DNA of 64,000 nt from Actinobacteria bacterium OV320 (GTDB taxonomy: Bacteria > Actinomycetota > Actinomycetes > Streptomycetales > Streptomycetaceae): the NCBI GenBank assembly GCA_001298545.1, contig LJCX01000033.1, positions 1 through 64,000 of the forward strand, read 5' to 3'. Numbering within the stretch: the stretch's first letter is position 1; each line of letters opens with the position of its first letter. Of the stretch, positions 16,662-25,400 are shown one piece after another. A program made the position numbers and the translations under genes. Below the pieces are notes generated by a model. The model did no database searches. It saw only the letters and a program-made list of their open reading frames with translations, and was not told the origin of the DNA.

Positions 16662-17261
16662 TTGAAGATCCTGCTCGTCGGTGCCACAGGTCGCCTGGGC
16701 ACAGCCCTGCACGCGACGCTCACGAAACGTGGGCACGAAGTCGTCGGAGCGAGCCGTTCCCACACCGAACATCCCGTCGACCTCACTGATCCGGAGACCG
16801 TCCGGGGGCTCTACGAGCGGACCGGCCGCCTGGACGCGGTGGCCTGCGCGGCGGGCAGTACCCCGTACAAACCGCTCGGGGAGCTGACCCGCGACGACTA
16901 TCTGTCCGGCTTCCTCAACAAGGCGCTCGGGCAGATCGAACTCGTCCGTCTGGGGCTCCCGGTGATCGCACCGCGCGGCTCGTTCACCCTCATCACCGGC
17001 ATCCTGGCCCGCGAGCCGATCGTCACCTCGGCGGCCGCCTCGACAGCCAACGGCGCGGTGGAGGCATTCGTGCGCGCGGCAGCCCTGGAAGCCGCACCGG
17101 TACGGGTGAACGCGGTGAGTCCGACCGTCATCACCGAGGCGCTGGACAAGTACGCCGACTTCTTTCCCGGCTTCGAGCCGGTACCCCTGGAGCGGGTGGT
17201 GCAGGCGTACGTCCGGTCGATCGAGGGCGCGGAAACCGGCCGCGTCTTCGAGCTCGGCTGA
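16662..17261 (+). CDS. Short SDR-like NAD(P)-binding protein lacking the catalytic Tyr/Lys
   Basis: A 199-residue short-chain dehydrogenase-fold protein. TTG 16662 is preferred as start because AAGGAAG sits 9 bases ahead and homologues begin KILLVGATGRLG; an upstream in-frame ATG (16641) would precede that ribosome site. The Rossmann motif and AGSTPYKPLGELT are present, but the position of the YxxxK catalytic pair reads SAAASTANGAVEAF, so the usual proton-relay residues are absent. Relatives with the same feature form a known small group of unassigned function. It may be a non-standard reductase or a binding protein. Last gene of the rightward cluster. Confidence 0.8.
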   Translation: MKILLVGATGRLGTALHATLTKRGHEVVGASRSHTEHPVDLTDPETVRGLYERTGRLDAVACAAGSTPYKPLGELTRDDYLSGFLNKALGQIELVRLGLPVIAPRGSFTLITGILAREPIVTSAAASTANGAVEAFVRAAALEAAPVRVNAVSPTVITEALDKYADFFPGFEPVPLERVVQAYVRSIEGAETGRVFELG

Positions 17262-17333
17262 TCGCCCGGATCGTGCCGCACACCGGGCGACCGGAGGGGG
17301 AGTACGGCGCGGTACGTCGCCTACCATTCCCGC

Positions 17334-18089
17334 ATGGCGGACGAGACTACCGGGAGCCTGGGGCGGGGGCTGGACGTGCTGCTGGCGATGGCCGGTGGCG
17401 CCGGGCCCGCGCCGGGATCGGTGATCGCGGAGAGGCTCGGGCGGCACCGGATCCAGGTGGTGCGCACCCTTCAGAGCCTGGTGGCGGCCGGCGTGGTCAC
17501 GCGTGATCCGGTCGGTCTCACCTATGACCTCGACTGGCGGCTGCACAGCCAGGCCGTCCGTGTGGTGCGGGCGCGGCTGATGACCGAGGGGCCGCAGGTG
17601 CTGCGTGAGGCGTCCGAGGCGACGGGCGCGGCCACGTTCCTGGCCGAGGTCCGTGGGGACGGCTCGGTGGCCTTCGCCGAGCATGTGCCGACCGGGCTCT
17701 CCTGGGCGGGCAGGTCGTACCCGCTCTACTGCGACGACGCGGGTCAGGCGCTGCTGTGGGACTGCGGGCGGGACGAGCTCGACATCGTCTTCGCCAACAC
17801 GGAGTTCATCGCGTACGGGCCCAACTCACCCGTCGATGTAGGCCAGTTCGCCGAGCGGCTGGCGGCGGCCCGCGAGCGCGGCTACTCGGTGGCGGACGAG
17901 GAATCGGAGCCGGCGGTGTTCGCCGTGGCGGCTCCGGTCCGGGACTTCACCGGCGAGGTGATCTGCGCCCTGCACACCGAGGGGCCTTCGCGGGAGCTGG
18001 CGCCGCTGGCCGAGGAGCACGGGAGGCTGATCGCGGAACTGGCGGGGCGGCTGTCCGCTCTGCTCGGTCACGGCGCGACGCGTACCTGA
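17334..18089 (+). CDS. IclR-family transcriptional regulator
   Basis: A 251-residue regulator with an N-terminal winged helix (about 8-65, IAERLGRHRIQVVRTLQSLV) and a C-terminal GAF-like IclR effector domain ending in ICALHTEGPSREL. It starts 72 bases after the catabolic cluster and could belong to it as a local regulator. It runs into a second IclR gene: their 3' ends overlap by 22 bases (18068-18089). Confidence 0.88.
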   Translation: MADETTGSLGRGLDVLLAMAGGAGPAPGSVIAERLGRHRIQVVRTLQSLVAAGVVTRDPVGLTYDLDWRLHSQAVRVVRARLMTEGPQVLREASEATGAATFLAEVRGDGSVAFAEHVPTGLSWAGRSYPLYCDDAGQALLWDCGRDELDIVFANTEFIAYGPNSPVDVGQFAERLAAARERGYSVADEESEPAVFAVAAPVRDFTGEVICALHTEGPSRELAPLAEEHGRLIAELAGRLSALLGHGATRT

Positions 18090-18862
18090 CCTGCCGAGTT
18101 CACGCCGCCGCCGTCACCGAGCTTGGACTCCAGAGCCCGGGCCGCCTCGGCGACCGAGGCGGCGACCTGGTCCGGGCCGTGCGCGAGCCGGAACTTCGGC
18201 ACCGCCACGCTGAGCGCGGCGACGATCGTCCCGGCCGCGTCGCGGACGGGAGCGGAGAAGTCGACCACGTCATGCTCGAACTCCCGGTCGGCGACGCCCA
18301 CTGCGGCATCCCGTGCCGCCGCGTTGCGCTCGGCCAGCATCGCCACGTCGCGCACCGCCCGAGGCCCGCCCCCGACGAACTCCACCTGCCCGAGCAGCTC
18401 CGACAGCTGCTGCCCGCTGTGATCGAGCAGCAGCGCCCGGCCCGGCCCGGTGCACCAGACCGGTGTCATGGCCCCGGGAGCCGCCGCCACATAGGCGCCC
18501 CAGTGGCTGGATTCCGCCGCCACCGTGAGGGCGACGGTGCCCGCCCGTACGGAGAGCCAGGCGGGTTCGTGCCAGCGCGCCACCAGTGAGCGCAGCAGCG
18601 GACGGGCTTCCCGCAGCAGCGCCCGGTCGCCGCTGGCGGCGGCGAGGGCGAAGTAGCCGGGGCCGGCCCGCCAGCCCCGCGCGGGGCCGGCCCTTTCGAT
18701 GAGTCCCGCCGACGCCAGGACCTTGAGCATCCGGGAGATCTGCGCCTGGTCGAGGCCGGTCCGTTCGGCGAGCTGGACGTTCCCCGGGTAGCCGCCCGGC
18801 CCCAGTTCCGCCGCGACGATCGTGTCCAGGAGGGCGAGGGCCCGATCGAAGGTCGTGGTCAT
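18068..18862 (-). CDS. IclR-family transcriptional regulator
   Basis: A 264-residue IclR-type protein. The helix-turn-helix is at about 28-52 (LAERTGLDQAQISRMLKVLASAG); the effector domain contains TPVWCTGPGRALLLDHSG and VVDFSAPVRDAAGTIVAALSV. It is divergent from the permease gene at 18958, 95 bases away, and is therefore the probable regulator of the permease/GMC pair. The 95-base gap contains AT-rich promoter-like sequence (CAAAATACGCATC, GATGTTGAATGC). Confidence 0.88.
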   Translation of the reverse strand: MTTTFDRALALLDTIVAAELGPGGYPGNVQLAERTGLDQAQISRMLKVLASAGLIERAGPARGWRAGPGYFALAAASGDRALLREARPLLRSLVARWHEPAWLSVRAGTVALTVAAESSHWGAYVAAAPGAMTPVWCTGPGRALLLDHSGQQLSELLGQVEFVGGGPRAVRDVAMLAERNAAARDAAVGVADREFEHDVVDFSAPVRDAAGTIVAALSVAVPKFRLAHGPDQVAASVAEAARALESKLGDGGGVNSAGQVRVAP

Positions 18863-18957
18863 GCCCCGATCCTAGGGCGTTCAAAATACGCATCAACCCT
18901 TGACGATGTTGAATGCGACCCTCATTCTTTCGGACAACCCCGAACCAAGGAGGCCGT

Positions 18958-20499
18958 ATGAACCCGGCCGATGAACCCGCCTCGATCCCCTCCCCGATGC
19001 CGTCCCCAACCCTGCGACGCGTCGACATCCTCGCGATGCTGCTGTGCGCGATAGTCGGGCTCGACACCCTCGGCTCGGTCTCCGCGAACGGCCCGCAAGG
19101 GCTGGTGTGGCTGGCTGTCCTCGGGCTGCTGTTCTTCGCCCCGTACGGACTCCTGATCGCGGAACTCGGCTCCGCCTTCCCCGACGAGGGCGGCCCGTAC
19201 GTCTGGGCGAAGCTCGCCTTCGGCCGCTTCGTGGCGGGCATCAACCAGGTCTTCTACTGGATCTCCAACCCGGTCTGGCTCGGCGGATCGCTGTGCATCG
19301 TCGCGATCACCACCTTCGAGACCTTCTTCCACCCGCTGCCCGGCGCCTGGAAGTACGTCGCGGGGGCCGTGTTCCTCGGTGCCGCCGGGTACGTCGTGCA
19401 CGCCTCGCTGCGGATCGGCCGCTGGGTGGCGCTGGCGGGGGCGGCGGCACGCATCGTCCTGTTCGGCTTCTTCGTGTTCTCGCTCTCCCTGTACGCCGTG
19501 CGCCAGGGCATACAGCCCCAGCACGCCGGTGACTACGCTCCCACCTTCCTCGGGCTGGTCGCGCTCGCGCCCGTCATCGTCTTCAACTTCATGGGCTTCG
19601 AGGTGCCCAGCGGGGCCGGCGGCGGGATGAGGAATCCGCGCCGCGACGTGCCCGCGGCGATCCTGCGCGGCGGCATCGGGACCGTGCTGCTGTACGGGCT
19701 GCCCATCATGGGCACGCTGCTGGTTCTGCCCGCCACGAGTCTGAGCTCGCTCACCGGCTTCATCGACGCCTGCCGCGCGGTCTTCACCGTGTACGGCGGC
19801 CACTTGGAGGCGGACGGCAGCGTGGTCCTGACCGGTGCCGGTGACATCCTCGCGAAGACCGCGGCCATCGGCCTCATCATCGGCCTGTTCACCAGCGGTA
19901 CCGCGTGGTCGATGGGCCTGTCCCGGTCTCAGGCGGCGGCTTGTGCGGACGGTGCGGGGCCCCGCTGGCTGGGCGTGCTCTCCGCGAAGAACGGAACCCC
20001 GGCCCGGGTCAACGCGGCCGGCACCGCGGTCTCCATGATCGTGATGGTCGCCTCCCTGGCCCTGACCGACGGCGACGTGCAGAAGTACTTCACCGCCGGC
20101 ATCTCGCTCGCGATCTCGGCGTCGGCCATTTCGTACCTGGTCACCTTCTCCTCCTTCCTCGTGCTGCGTCGCAAGTACGCGGACACGCCCCGCCCCTACC
20201 GGGTGCCGGGAGGCCGGGTGGGCGCCTGGGCGGTCACCGTGCTGACGGTCGGCACGATGGTCTTCACGGTCGTGGCGCTGATCTGGCCCGGCTTGGGGGC
20301 GGGCTGGTTCGGCACGGTCGGCGACCCGGCCGAATACCTGCCCGACGGCTTCCAGGGGCAGCGCGTCGCGTACACCCTCTCCCAGCTCGTGCCCATCACC
20401 CTGATCCTCGTCCTCGGCGTGCTCTTCGGCCTCGCGGGACGGCGCACCGGGGTCACCGAACCCGCAACCGAACGAGGAGTCACCGTTGACGCTCCCTGA
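18958..20499 (+). CDS. APC-superfamily permease
   Basis: A 513-residue membrane protein with about twelve spans. ATG 18958 has an ideal AAGGAGG six bases ahead. Motifs include NGPQGLVWLAVLGLLFFAPYG, PDEGGPYVWAKLAFG and FMGFEVPSGAGGGMRNPRRD, the last being the acidic loop of APC amino acid transporters. Its stop overlaps the TTG start of the GMC gene by 14 bases, so uptake and oxidation are coupled. Confidence 0.88.
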   Translation: MNPADEPASIPSPMPSPTLRRVDILAMLLCAIVGLDTLGSVSANGPQGLVWLAVLGLLFFAPYGLLIAELGSAFPDEGGPYVWAKLAFGRFVAGINQVFYWISNPVWLGGSLCIVAITTFETFFHPLPGAWKYVAGAVFLGAAGYVVHASLRIGRWVALAGAAARIVLFGFFVFSLSLYAVRQGIQPQHAGDYAPTFLGLVALAPVIVFNFMGFEVPSGAGGGMRNPRRDVPAAILRGGIGTVLLYGLPIMGTLLVLPATSLSSLTGFIDACRAVFTVYGGHLEADGSVVLTGAGDILAKTAAIGLIIGLFTSGTAWSMGLSRSQAAACADGAGPRWLGVLSAKNGTPARVNAAGTAVSMIVMVASLALTDGDVQKYFTAGISLAISASAISYLVTFSSFLVLRRKYADTPRPYRVPGGRVGAWAVTVLTVGTMVFTVVALIWPGLGAGWFGTVGDPAEYLPDGFQGQRVAYTLSQLVPITLILVLGVLFGLAGRRTGVTEPATERGVTVDAP

Positions 20500-21955
20500 C
20501 CATGCCACGATCGTCGTCCTCGGTGGCGGCACCGCCGGCTGCGTCGTCGCCGCACGCCTGGCCCGGCACCACGACGTGCTCGTCCTGGAGGCCGGCCCGG
20601 ACTACGGACCCGAGCGCGCCTCCTGGCCGGCCGAACTGCTGGACGCCTCCACCCTGCCCACGACCCACGACTGGGGCTACCGGGAGGGACGGCTCACGTT
20701 CGACCGCTGCCGGGTGATCGGCGGATGCTCGACCCACAACGGCTGCACCCAGTCGGTCGGCTGGGCCGGCGACTACGACGCCTGGGCGGCGTCCGGCTCG
20801 CCCGGCTGGGACGCCGCGTCGCTGGCCCCGTACTTCCGGGAGGTCGAGCGGACGCTGCGGTTCCGCCGGTACGGCGAGGACGAGATCCAGCCGTTCCAGC
20901 GGGCCTTCATCGGCGCCGCCGAGAAGCTGGGCGTCCCGGCCCGGGACGATCTCGACGACCTGCGGGCGGGGGCGAGTGTCGGCTGTGCGCCGGTCAACGT
21001 CACGCCCGGTGGCGTCCGGGTCAACACGGCCTTCGGCTACCTCGACCCGATGCGCGGTTCGGGAAACCTCACCGTGGCCGGAGGCGTCACCGTGGACCGG
21101 GTGGTCCTGGACGGCGGCCGCGCGGTGGCCGTGGACGTCCTGACGGACCAGGGGGCGCGACGGATAGCCGCCGACCTGATCGTCGTCGCCGCCGGCGCGT
21201 ACGGCACACCGGAGATACTGCTGCGCTCCGGCATCGGTCCCGCGGACCATCTCGGGGAGACCGGTGTGCCGGTGCTGCACCATCTGCCCGGTGTGGGGGC
21301 CAACCTGCACGATCAGCCGGCGGTCAACCTGCAGTACGCCGCCAGTGCCGCACTCGCCGCCGACCTGGAGGCCTTCGCCGAGACCCGGATGCTTCCCGAC
21401 GAACAGGCGCTGGCGAAACTGCGCTCCCCGTACGCCGGGAACGCCCCCTACGACCTGCACGTCTACCCGTGGACCGAGCGTGACGCCACGCTCGAGCACG
21501 GCTGGCGCATCGTCGTGCCCGTGGGCCTGTTGCGGCCGAAGTCGCGGGGCACGGTACGGCTGCGGTCCGCCGACCCGACGGTGCGTGCCGCGGTCGACCA
21601 CGCCTTCCTCACCCACCCGGACGACCTCGCCGCCCTCGTGCACGGTGTCTCCAGGGCCCAGGAGCTGGATCTGGCGCACTACCTGAGCGCGGAACTTCCC
21701 GCGCCGCCCGTCGACGGACTGCCCGACTGGATCCGGGCCACCCATCAGCACTACTGGCACCCGGCCGGAAGCTGCCGCATGGGCCCGGCCGACGACCCGG
21801 ACGCCGTCGTGGACCACACCGGCAAGGTCCACGGCCTGGAGGGCCTGCACATCGCCGACGCGTCTGTCTTCCCCGACATCCCGCGGGGGACTCCCGCACA
21901 TCCGACGGCGGTCGTCGGGGAACGGATGGCGAGCTTCCTGGAAGAGCTCTTGTGA
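20486..21955 (+). CDS. GMC-family FAD oxidoreductase (choline dehydrogenase-like)
   Basis: A 489-residue flavoprotein starting at TTG 20486 behind AGGAG. FAD motif VVLGGGTAGCVVAARL at residues 10-25, substrate-loop CRVIGGCSTHNGCTQSVGW near 75, GAYGTPEILLRSGIGP in the middle, and active-site end HYWHPAGSCRMGPADDPDAV with HPTAVVGERMA. These are the marks of choline/alcohol oxidoreductases. Paired with the permease and the divergent IclR regulator it forms a small uptake-and-oxidation unit for an amine or alcohol. A strong hairpin follows the stop. Confidence 0.9.
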   Translation: MTLPDHATIVVLGGGTAGCVVAARLARHHDVLVLEAGPDYGPERASWPAELLDASTLPTTHDWGYREGRLTFDRCRVIGGCSTHNGCTQSVGWAGDYDAWAASGSPGWDAASLAPYFREVERTLRFRRYGEDEIQPFQRAFIGAAEKLGVPARDDLDDLRAGASVGCAPVNVTPGGVRVNTAFGYLDPMRGSGNLTVAGGVTVDRVVLDGGRAVAVDVLTDQGARRIAADLIVVAAGAYGTPEILLRSGIGPADHLGETGVPVLHHLPGVGANLHDQPAVNLQYAASAALAADLEAFAETRMLPDEQALAKLRSPYAGNAPYDLHVYPWTERDATLEHGWRIVVPVGLLRPKSRGTVRLRSADPTVRAAVDHAFLTHPDDLAALVHGVSRAQELDLAHYLSAELPAPPVDGLPDWIRATHQHYWHPAGSCRMGPADDPDAVVDHTGKVHGLEGLHIADASVFPDIPRGTPAHPTAVVGERMASFLEELL

Positions 21956-21958
21956 ACT

Positions 21959-22017
21959 CGTTCATCCGGCCGCTGCTGCCCGCTTCGCCGCGGCGGGTGG
22001 CGACGGCCGGATGAACG
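21959..22017 (+). terminator. Stem-loop terminator after the GMC gene
   Basis: A perfect 14-bp stem, 21959-21972 with 22004-22017 (CGTTCATCCGGCCG and its complement), with a second GC stem CCCGC/GCGGG inside the loop. It begins four bases after the stop at 21955 and lies between convergent genes, so it can serve both directions. No T-run, as is usual in this group. Confidence 0.8.
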
Positions 22018-22098
22018 ACGGGTCCTGACGGGACCGCGTGGCGCCGACGCCGAGGGCGGACGACGACGTTGGCGCCACGTCCGGTCGGCCTGCCCGCC

Positions 22099-22968
22099 TC
22101 AGCAGGTCCGGAAGACGTAGTCACCGGACCCGCGCGGGGCGACGTCGAGATCGCGCTGGACGATGCCGAGCTTGGCGCCGAAGCCCGCGCAGGCCCGGGC
22201 GAAGCCGCCGTCCTGGTACTCGATCACGAAGACACGGTTCGCGTACGCCTTGGCATAGTCGCCGCACTCGTTGTACTCACCGCACTCCTCGGCGACGGCG
22301 AAGTCGAAGCCGATCTTCGTGCGGTCCGACAGCATGTCGACGGTGTTCTTCTGTCCGACGGCGAGTCCGGCGGCGTGCGCCCGGGCGGCCAGGAGCTTGG
22401 CGAAGGCCGCGTTGTGCGCCTTGGTCAGGAGGCCGCCCGAACGCTCGTAGGAGTCGAGGTTGTCCGGCTCGACGGCCTGGAAGCCGCTCTTGGCGCAGCC
22501 GTCCACCCACTCACCGACCACCTTGGCGAGCCGGGTGCGCTTGTCCGCCGTCGACGTGTCCAGGAGCGCCTCGTTCCAGTCCTCGTCGACCACCGGACGC
22601 TTGTCCTTGCCGCGCAGGATCAGGTCGGGGTGGTTCTTCTGCCACCAGCTCAGCGCGTCGGGCTGCGCCTGGAACGCGTTGATGTAGCAGACGTTGTAGA
22701 GGCCTTTCACGGGCTTGGCGGACCGGTCGCGCGACACAGCGGTCACCCCCTTCGCAGGGGTGTACCCGCCGCCGATCTGATAGTCGAACGTGGCGTTGGC
22801 CGTGGGGAGTACCACCTTCGGCGCCGTCTTCGCGGCCGGAGTGGCCGGAGCGGCCGCGAAGACGTTGGACAGTGTTACACCGGCCCCGAGGGCGGCAACG
22901 GCCCCGACGGCCCCGGCGAGGACGGTGCTTTTGCGGCGGAGGAAAGGTACAGCGGCGTGGTTCGACAC
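22099..22968 (-). CDS. Secreted GH114-like endo-alpha-1,4-polygalactosaminidase family protein
   Basis: A 289-residue exported TIM-barrel protein of the glycoside hydrolase 114 type. GTG 22968 is chosen because ACAGGAGT precedes it and a twin-basic signal segment FLRRKSTVLAGAVGAVAALG follows. The core has YQIGGGYTPAKGV, YNVCYINAFQAQPD, the barrel strand FQAVEPDNLDSYERS with the presumed acidic residues, and FAVAEECGEYNECGDY. Family enzymes cut galactosaminogalactan-type polymers; the substrate here is unknown. It is preceded by the two-component system gene pair on the same strand. Confidence 0.82.
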   Translation of the reverse strand: MSNHAAVPFLRRKSTVLAGAVGAVAALGAGVTLSNVFAAAPATPAAKTAPKVVLPTANATFDYQIGGGYTPAKGVTAVSRDRSAKPVKGLYNVCYINAFQAQPDALSWWQKNHPDLILRGKDKRPVVDEDWNEALLDTSTADKRTRLAKVVGEWVDGCAKSGFQAVEPDNLDSYERSGGLLTKAHNAAFAKLLAARAHAAGLAVGQKNTVDMLSDRTKIGFDFAVAEECGEYNECGDYAKAYANRVFVIEYQDGGFARACAGFGAKLGIVQRDLDVAPRGSGDYVFRTC

Positions 22969-23029
22969 ACGGACTCCTGTGCAAGGTACGTACTGACGCG
23001 CACATCCTGAGCCGGGAACCGTGAGGAAT

Positions 23030-24469
23030 TCATGAGGCGGGATCCTGGTCCGAGGACCGTCGTGGTGCCCGGCGGTGCCCCGTCGGCCGCGGCGCCGGCC
23101 CCAGCGTGAGCACAAAGGCCGATCCGCCGCCGGGCCGCCGCCGTACGGTGACGTCTCCGCCGTGCGCGGCCGCGACCTCCCGCACCAGCGACAGCCCGAT
23201 GCCGGTGCCGCCGCCGGGAGAGCGGAACCGGACCAGCAGACCGGGCAGGCCGTCCGGGTCCACCCCGACGCCCCGGTCGGCCACGGTCACCGCGGTGCCG
23301 CTGACCGTGATCTCCACCTCGGCCCGGTCCTGCGGATCGCCGGGGGTCCGTCCGTGCCGCAGCGCGTTGGCGAGCAGGTTGCGCACCGCTGTCCGCACCA
23401 GTTCCGGATCGGCGGTCACCACCGACGGGTCGAGGTACGGCGTCACCGTGTGCCGAGCGGGCGGCAGTTCCTCACAGACCTGCTCGACGAGCTGATCCAG
23501 GCGCAGCGGCACGGGACGGAACGTGTTCCCCGCCTGGAGCCGGCCACGGGTGAGGATGTTGTCGACGACGTCCGTCATGCGGTCAGTGGCCCGCCGCAAG
23601 CGGGGCAGGTGTGCGTGCAGCCGGCCCGGATCGGCGTCCGCGAGGTCCACCGAGCCGCGCATCACGGCCACCGGGGTGCGCAGTTCGTGCGCCGCGTCCG
23701 CGAGCAGCCGCTCCTGAGCGTCGAGCGCCTCCCCCGCGGGGCGCAGACTCCGCCCGGACAGTACGTGCCCGGTCACGGCGGCCAACAGCACCAGGAGACC
23801 GGAACCCGACAGCACCGCCACCACCAGCCGATGGTGTTCGGCCTGCCCCTTCGCGGGGTCGCCGACCACGACCACGGCACCCGAAGTCCGCTGCGTCACG
23901 TCGTGGTAGAAGGGCAGCGCCAGCAGGTACACCGGCTGTCCCGCACTCGTACGGCCCTCCGCGCGCACGGTGTCGTCCCGGGCCATCGCCTTACGCGCCA
24001 CGCGGGCCACCACATCCGCCTCGACGTCCGCCGCGGGGCCGCGTGAGACGAACACCCGCCGCAGCCCGTCGCCGCGAGCCTGGAGCACGAGCACCTGAGG
24101 ACGGCCGGTGGTCGCCTCGTCGTCGTACAGGCCGTCGAGCTGGATCCCGGCGTCGGTGTAATAGATCAGCGAGGCTGTCACCGCCGCCCGGCGGCGCATC
24201 TCCTCGTACTCGGCGGCCTGCCAGGACCGTCCGTCCGTGCGGATCACCAGCCAGCACAGCGCTCCCACCCCGGCCAGCGTGATCAGCGTGTACGCCAGGG
24301 TCAGCCGCCGCTGGAGACGACTCAGGCGCCTGCGCGCCGGGGACACCCGCACGCTCCCCGCGGCTCCGACGGTCCGGGTGCCCGATGCCGTCACCGACTG
24401 CCGCCGAAGCCACCGTGGCGCGCGACGCGGACGTCCTGCGGGCCGCTCCCCGCCATGGCCCTCCGTCAT
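23030..24469 (-). CDS. Two-component sensor histidine kinase
   Basis: A 479-residue membrane kinase. Two spans (about 57-76 and 214-236) flank a roughly 135-residue extracytoplasmic sensor domain. The phospho-acceptor is H261 in DAAHELRTPVAV; N-box LVRTAVRNLLANALRHG, G1 VADRGVGVDPDG and G2 GGGTGIGLSLVREVAAAHGG are intact. The ATG (24469-24467) overlaps the stop of the response regulator in ATGA. The frame is open further upstream into the regulator gene, but that extension is only frame read-through. Confidence 0.93.
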   Translation of the reverse strand: MTEGHGGERPAGRPRRAPRWLRRQSVTASGTRTVGAAGSVRVSPARRRLSRLQRRLTLAYTLITLAGVGALCWLVIRTDGRSWQAAEYEEMRRRAAVTASLIYYTDAGIQLDGLYDDEATTGRPQVLVLQARGDGLRRVFVSRGPAADVEADVVARVARKAMARDDTVRAEGRTSAGQPVYLLALPFYHDVTQRTSGAVVVVGDPAKGQAEHHRLVVAVLSGSGLLVLLAAVTGHVLSGRSLRPAGEALDAQERLLADAAHELRTPVAVMRGSVDLADADPGRLHAHLPRLRRATDRMTDVVDNILTRGRLQAGNTFRPVPLRLDQLVEQVCEELPPARHTVTPYLDPSVVTADPELVRTAVRNLLANALRHGRTPGDPQDRAEVEITVSGTAVTVADRGVGVDPDGLPGLLVRFRSPGGGTGIGLSLVREVAAAHGGDVTVRRRPGGGSAFVLTLGPAPRPTGHRRAPRRSSDQDPAS

Positions 24470-25140
24470 GACGGCTCCGCACTGCCCGTGAGCCGGAACC
24501 CGTGTCCGCGCACGGTCTGGATCAGGGTGGGTGCGCCGAGCTTGCGCCGCAGGCCCGCCACGACCGCGTCGACGACGTTCGAGACGGGGTCGGCCATCTC
24601 GTCCCAGCAGTGGTCGATCAGCGCGGTACGGGTGACCACCTCGTCCCGGTGCAGGAGGAGCTGGCGCAGGACCGCGTACTCCTTGGGGGTCAGATACAGC
24701 AGAACACCGGCACGGCGCACCTCGCGTCGGGCCTCGTCCAACTCGACGTCGGCGTGGCACAGATGTACGGGCAGCCGCTCCGGCGCCCGGCGAACCAGAC
24801 TGCCGACGCGCAGCACCAGTTCCACCATGGCGAACGGTTTCGCCAGATAGTCGTCCGCTCCGGAACGGAAGCCGTCCACACGGTCCGCGACCTCGTTCAG
24901 GGCCGTGAGGCACAGGACCGGCGTGGTCCAGCCGCGGCGGCGGCGCTCCTGAAGCGGGTGGAGGGTGTCTCCGGACGGCACCAGGCGGTCGAGCACCACA
25001 CAGCTGTAGGGCACGAGGTCGAGCATGACGTCCGCGTCGGGCCAGTCGGACACGGCGTCGACGGCGTACCCGGCGTCCCTCAGACCCGCCGAGATCACAT
25101 ACCGCAGGTCTTCTTCGTCCTCGACCAGGAGCACACGCAT
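24466..25140 (-). CDS. OmpR-family response regulator
   Basis: A 224-residue response regulator. The receiver domain has the acidic pocket EDEED (8-11), phospho-acceptor D51 in CVVLDRLVPSG, T/S switch LCLTALNE and K in YLAKPFAM. The C-terminal winged helix includes LTPKEYAVLRQLLLHRDEVVT and LRRKLGAPTLIQTVRGHGFRL. It precedes and overlaps its sensor kinase. The regulon is not evident; the secreted GH114-like gene is next in line. Confidence 0.94.
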   Translation of the reverse strand: MRVLLVEDEEDLRYVISAGLRDAGYAVDAVSDWPDADVMLDLVPYSCVVLDRLVPSGDTLHPLQERRRRGWTTPVLCLTALNEVADRVDGFRSGADDYLAKPFAMVELVLRVGSLVRRAPERLPVHLCHADVELDEARREVRRAGVLLYLTPKEYAVLRQLLLHRDEVVTRTALIDHCWDEMADPVSNVVDAVVAGLRRKLGAPTLIQTVRGHGFRLTGSAEPS

Positions 25141-25400
25141 GGTTCTGATTAGTCCTTGGAGAGTAGGTTGCTCGGGCACGCCGCTCGGGACGGGTGGTGG
25201 CCCTGCCGGCCGGGTACGCCACGCTCCGCACGGGCTGCGGACGCCCTGCCACACACAATGTGCATTTTACTCGACGAGTATTTCCCATTTCGTGCATATG
25301 CCTGCTTGGTGGACCTGTCTAGGCTCTCCTGGAACCCCAAGACAAGGACCGATTCTCCCCGCCCCGAGTCCTCACCAGAGCGCCGAAGGAATTCTGTTTC

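Noticed and set aside
23030..25297. One 755-residue protein joining the response-regulator region and kinase
   Set aside because: The kinase frame merely stays open across the regulator gene; the regulator is intact in another frame and the ATGA overlap gives the true kinase start.
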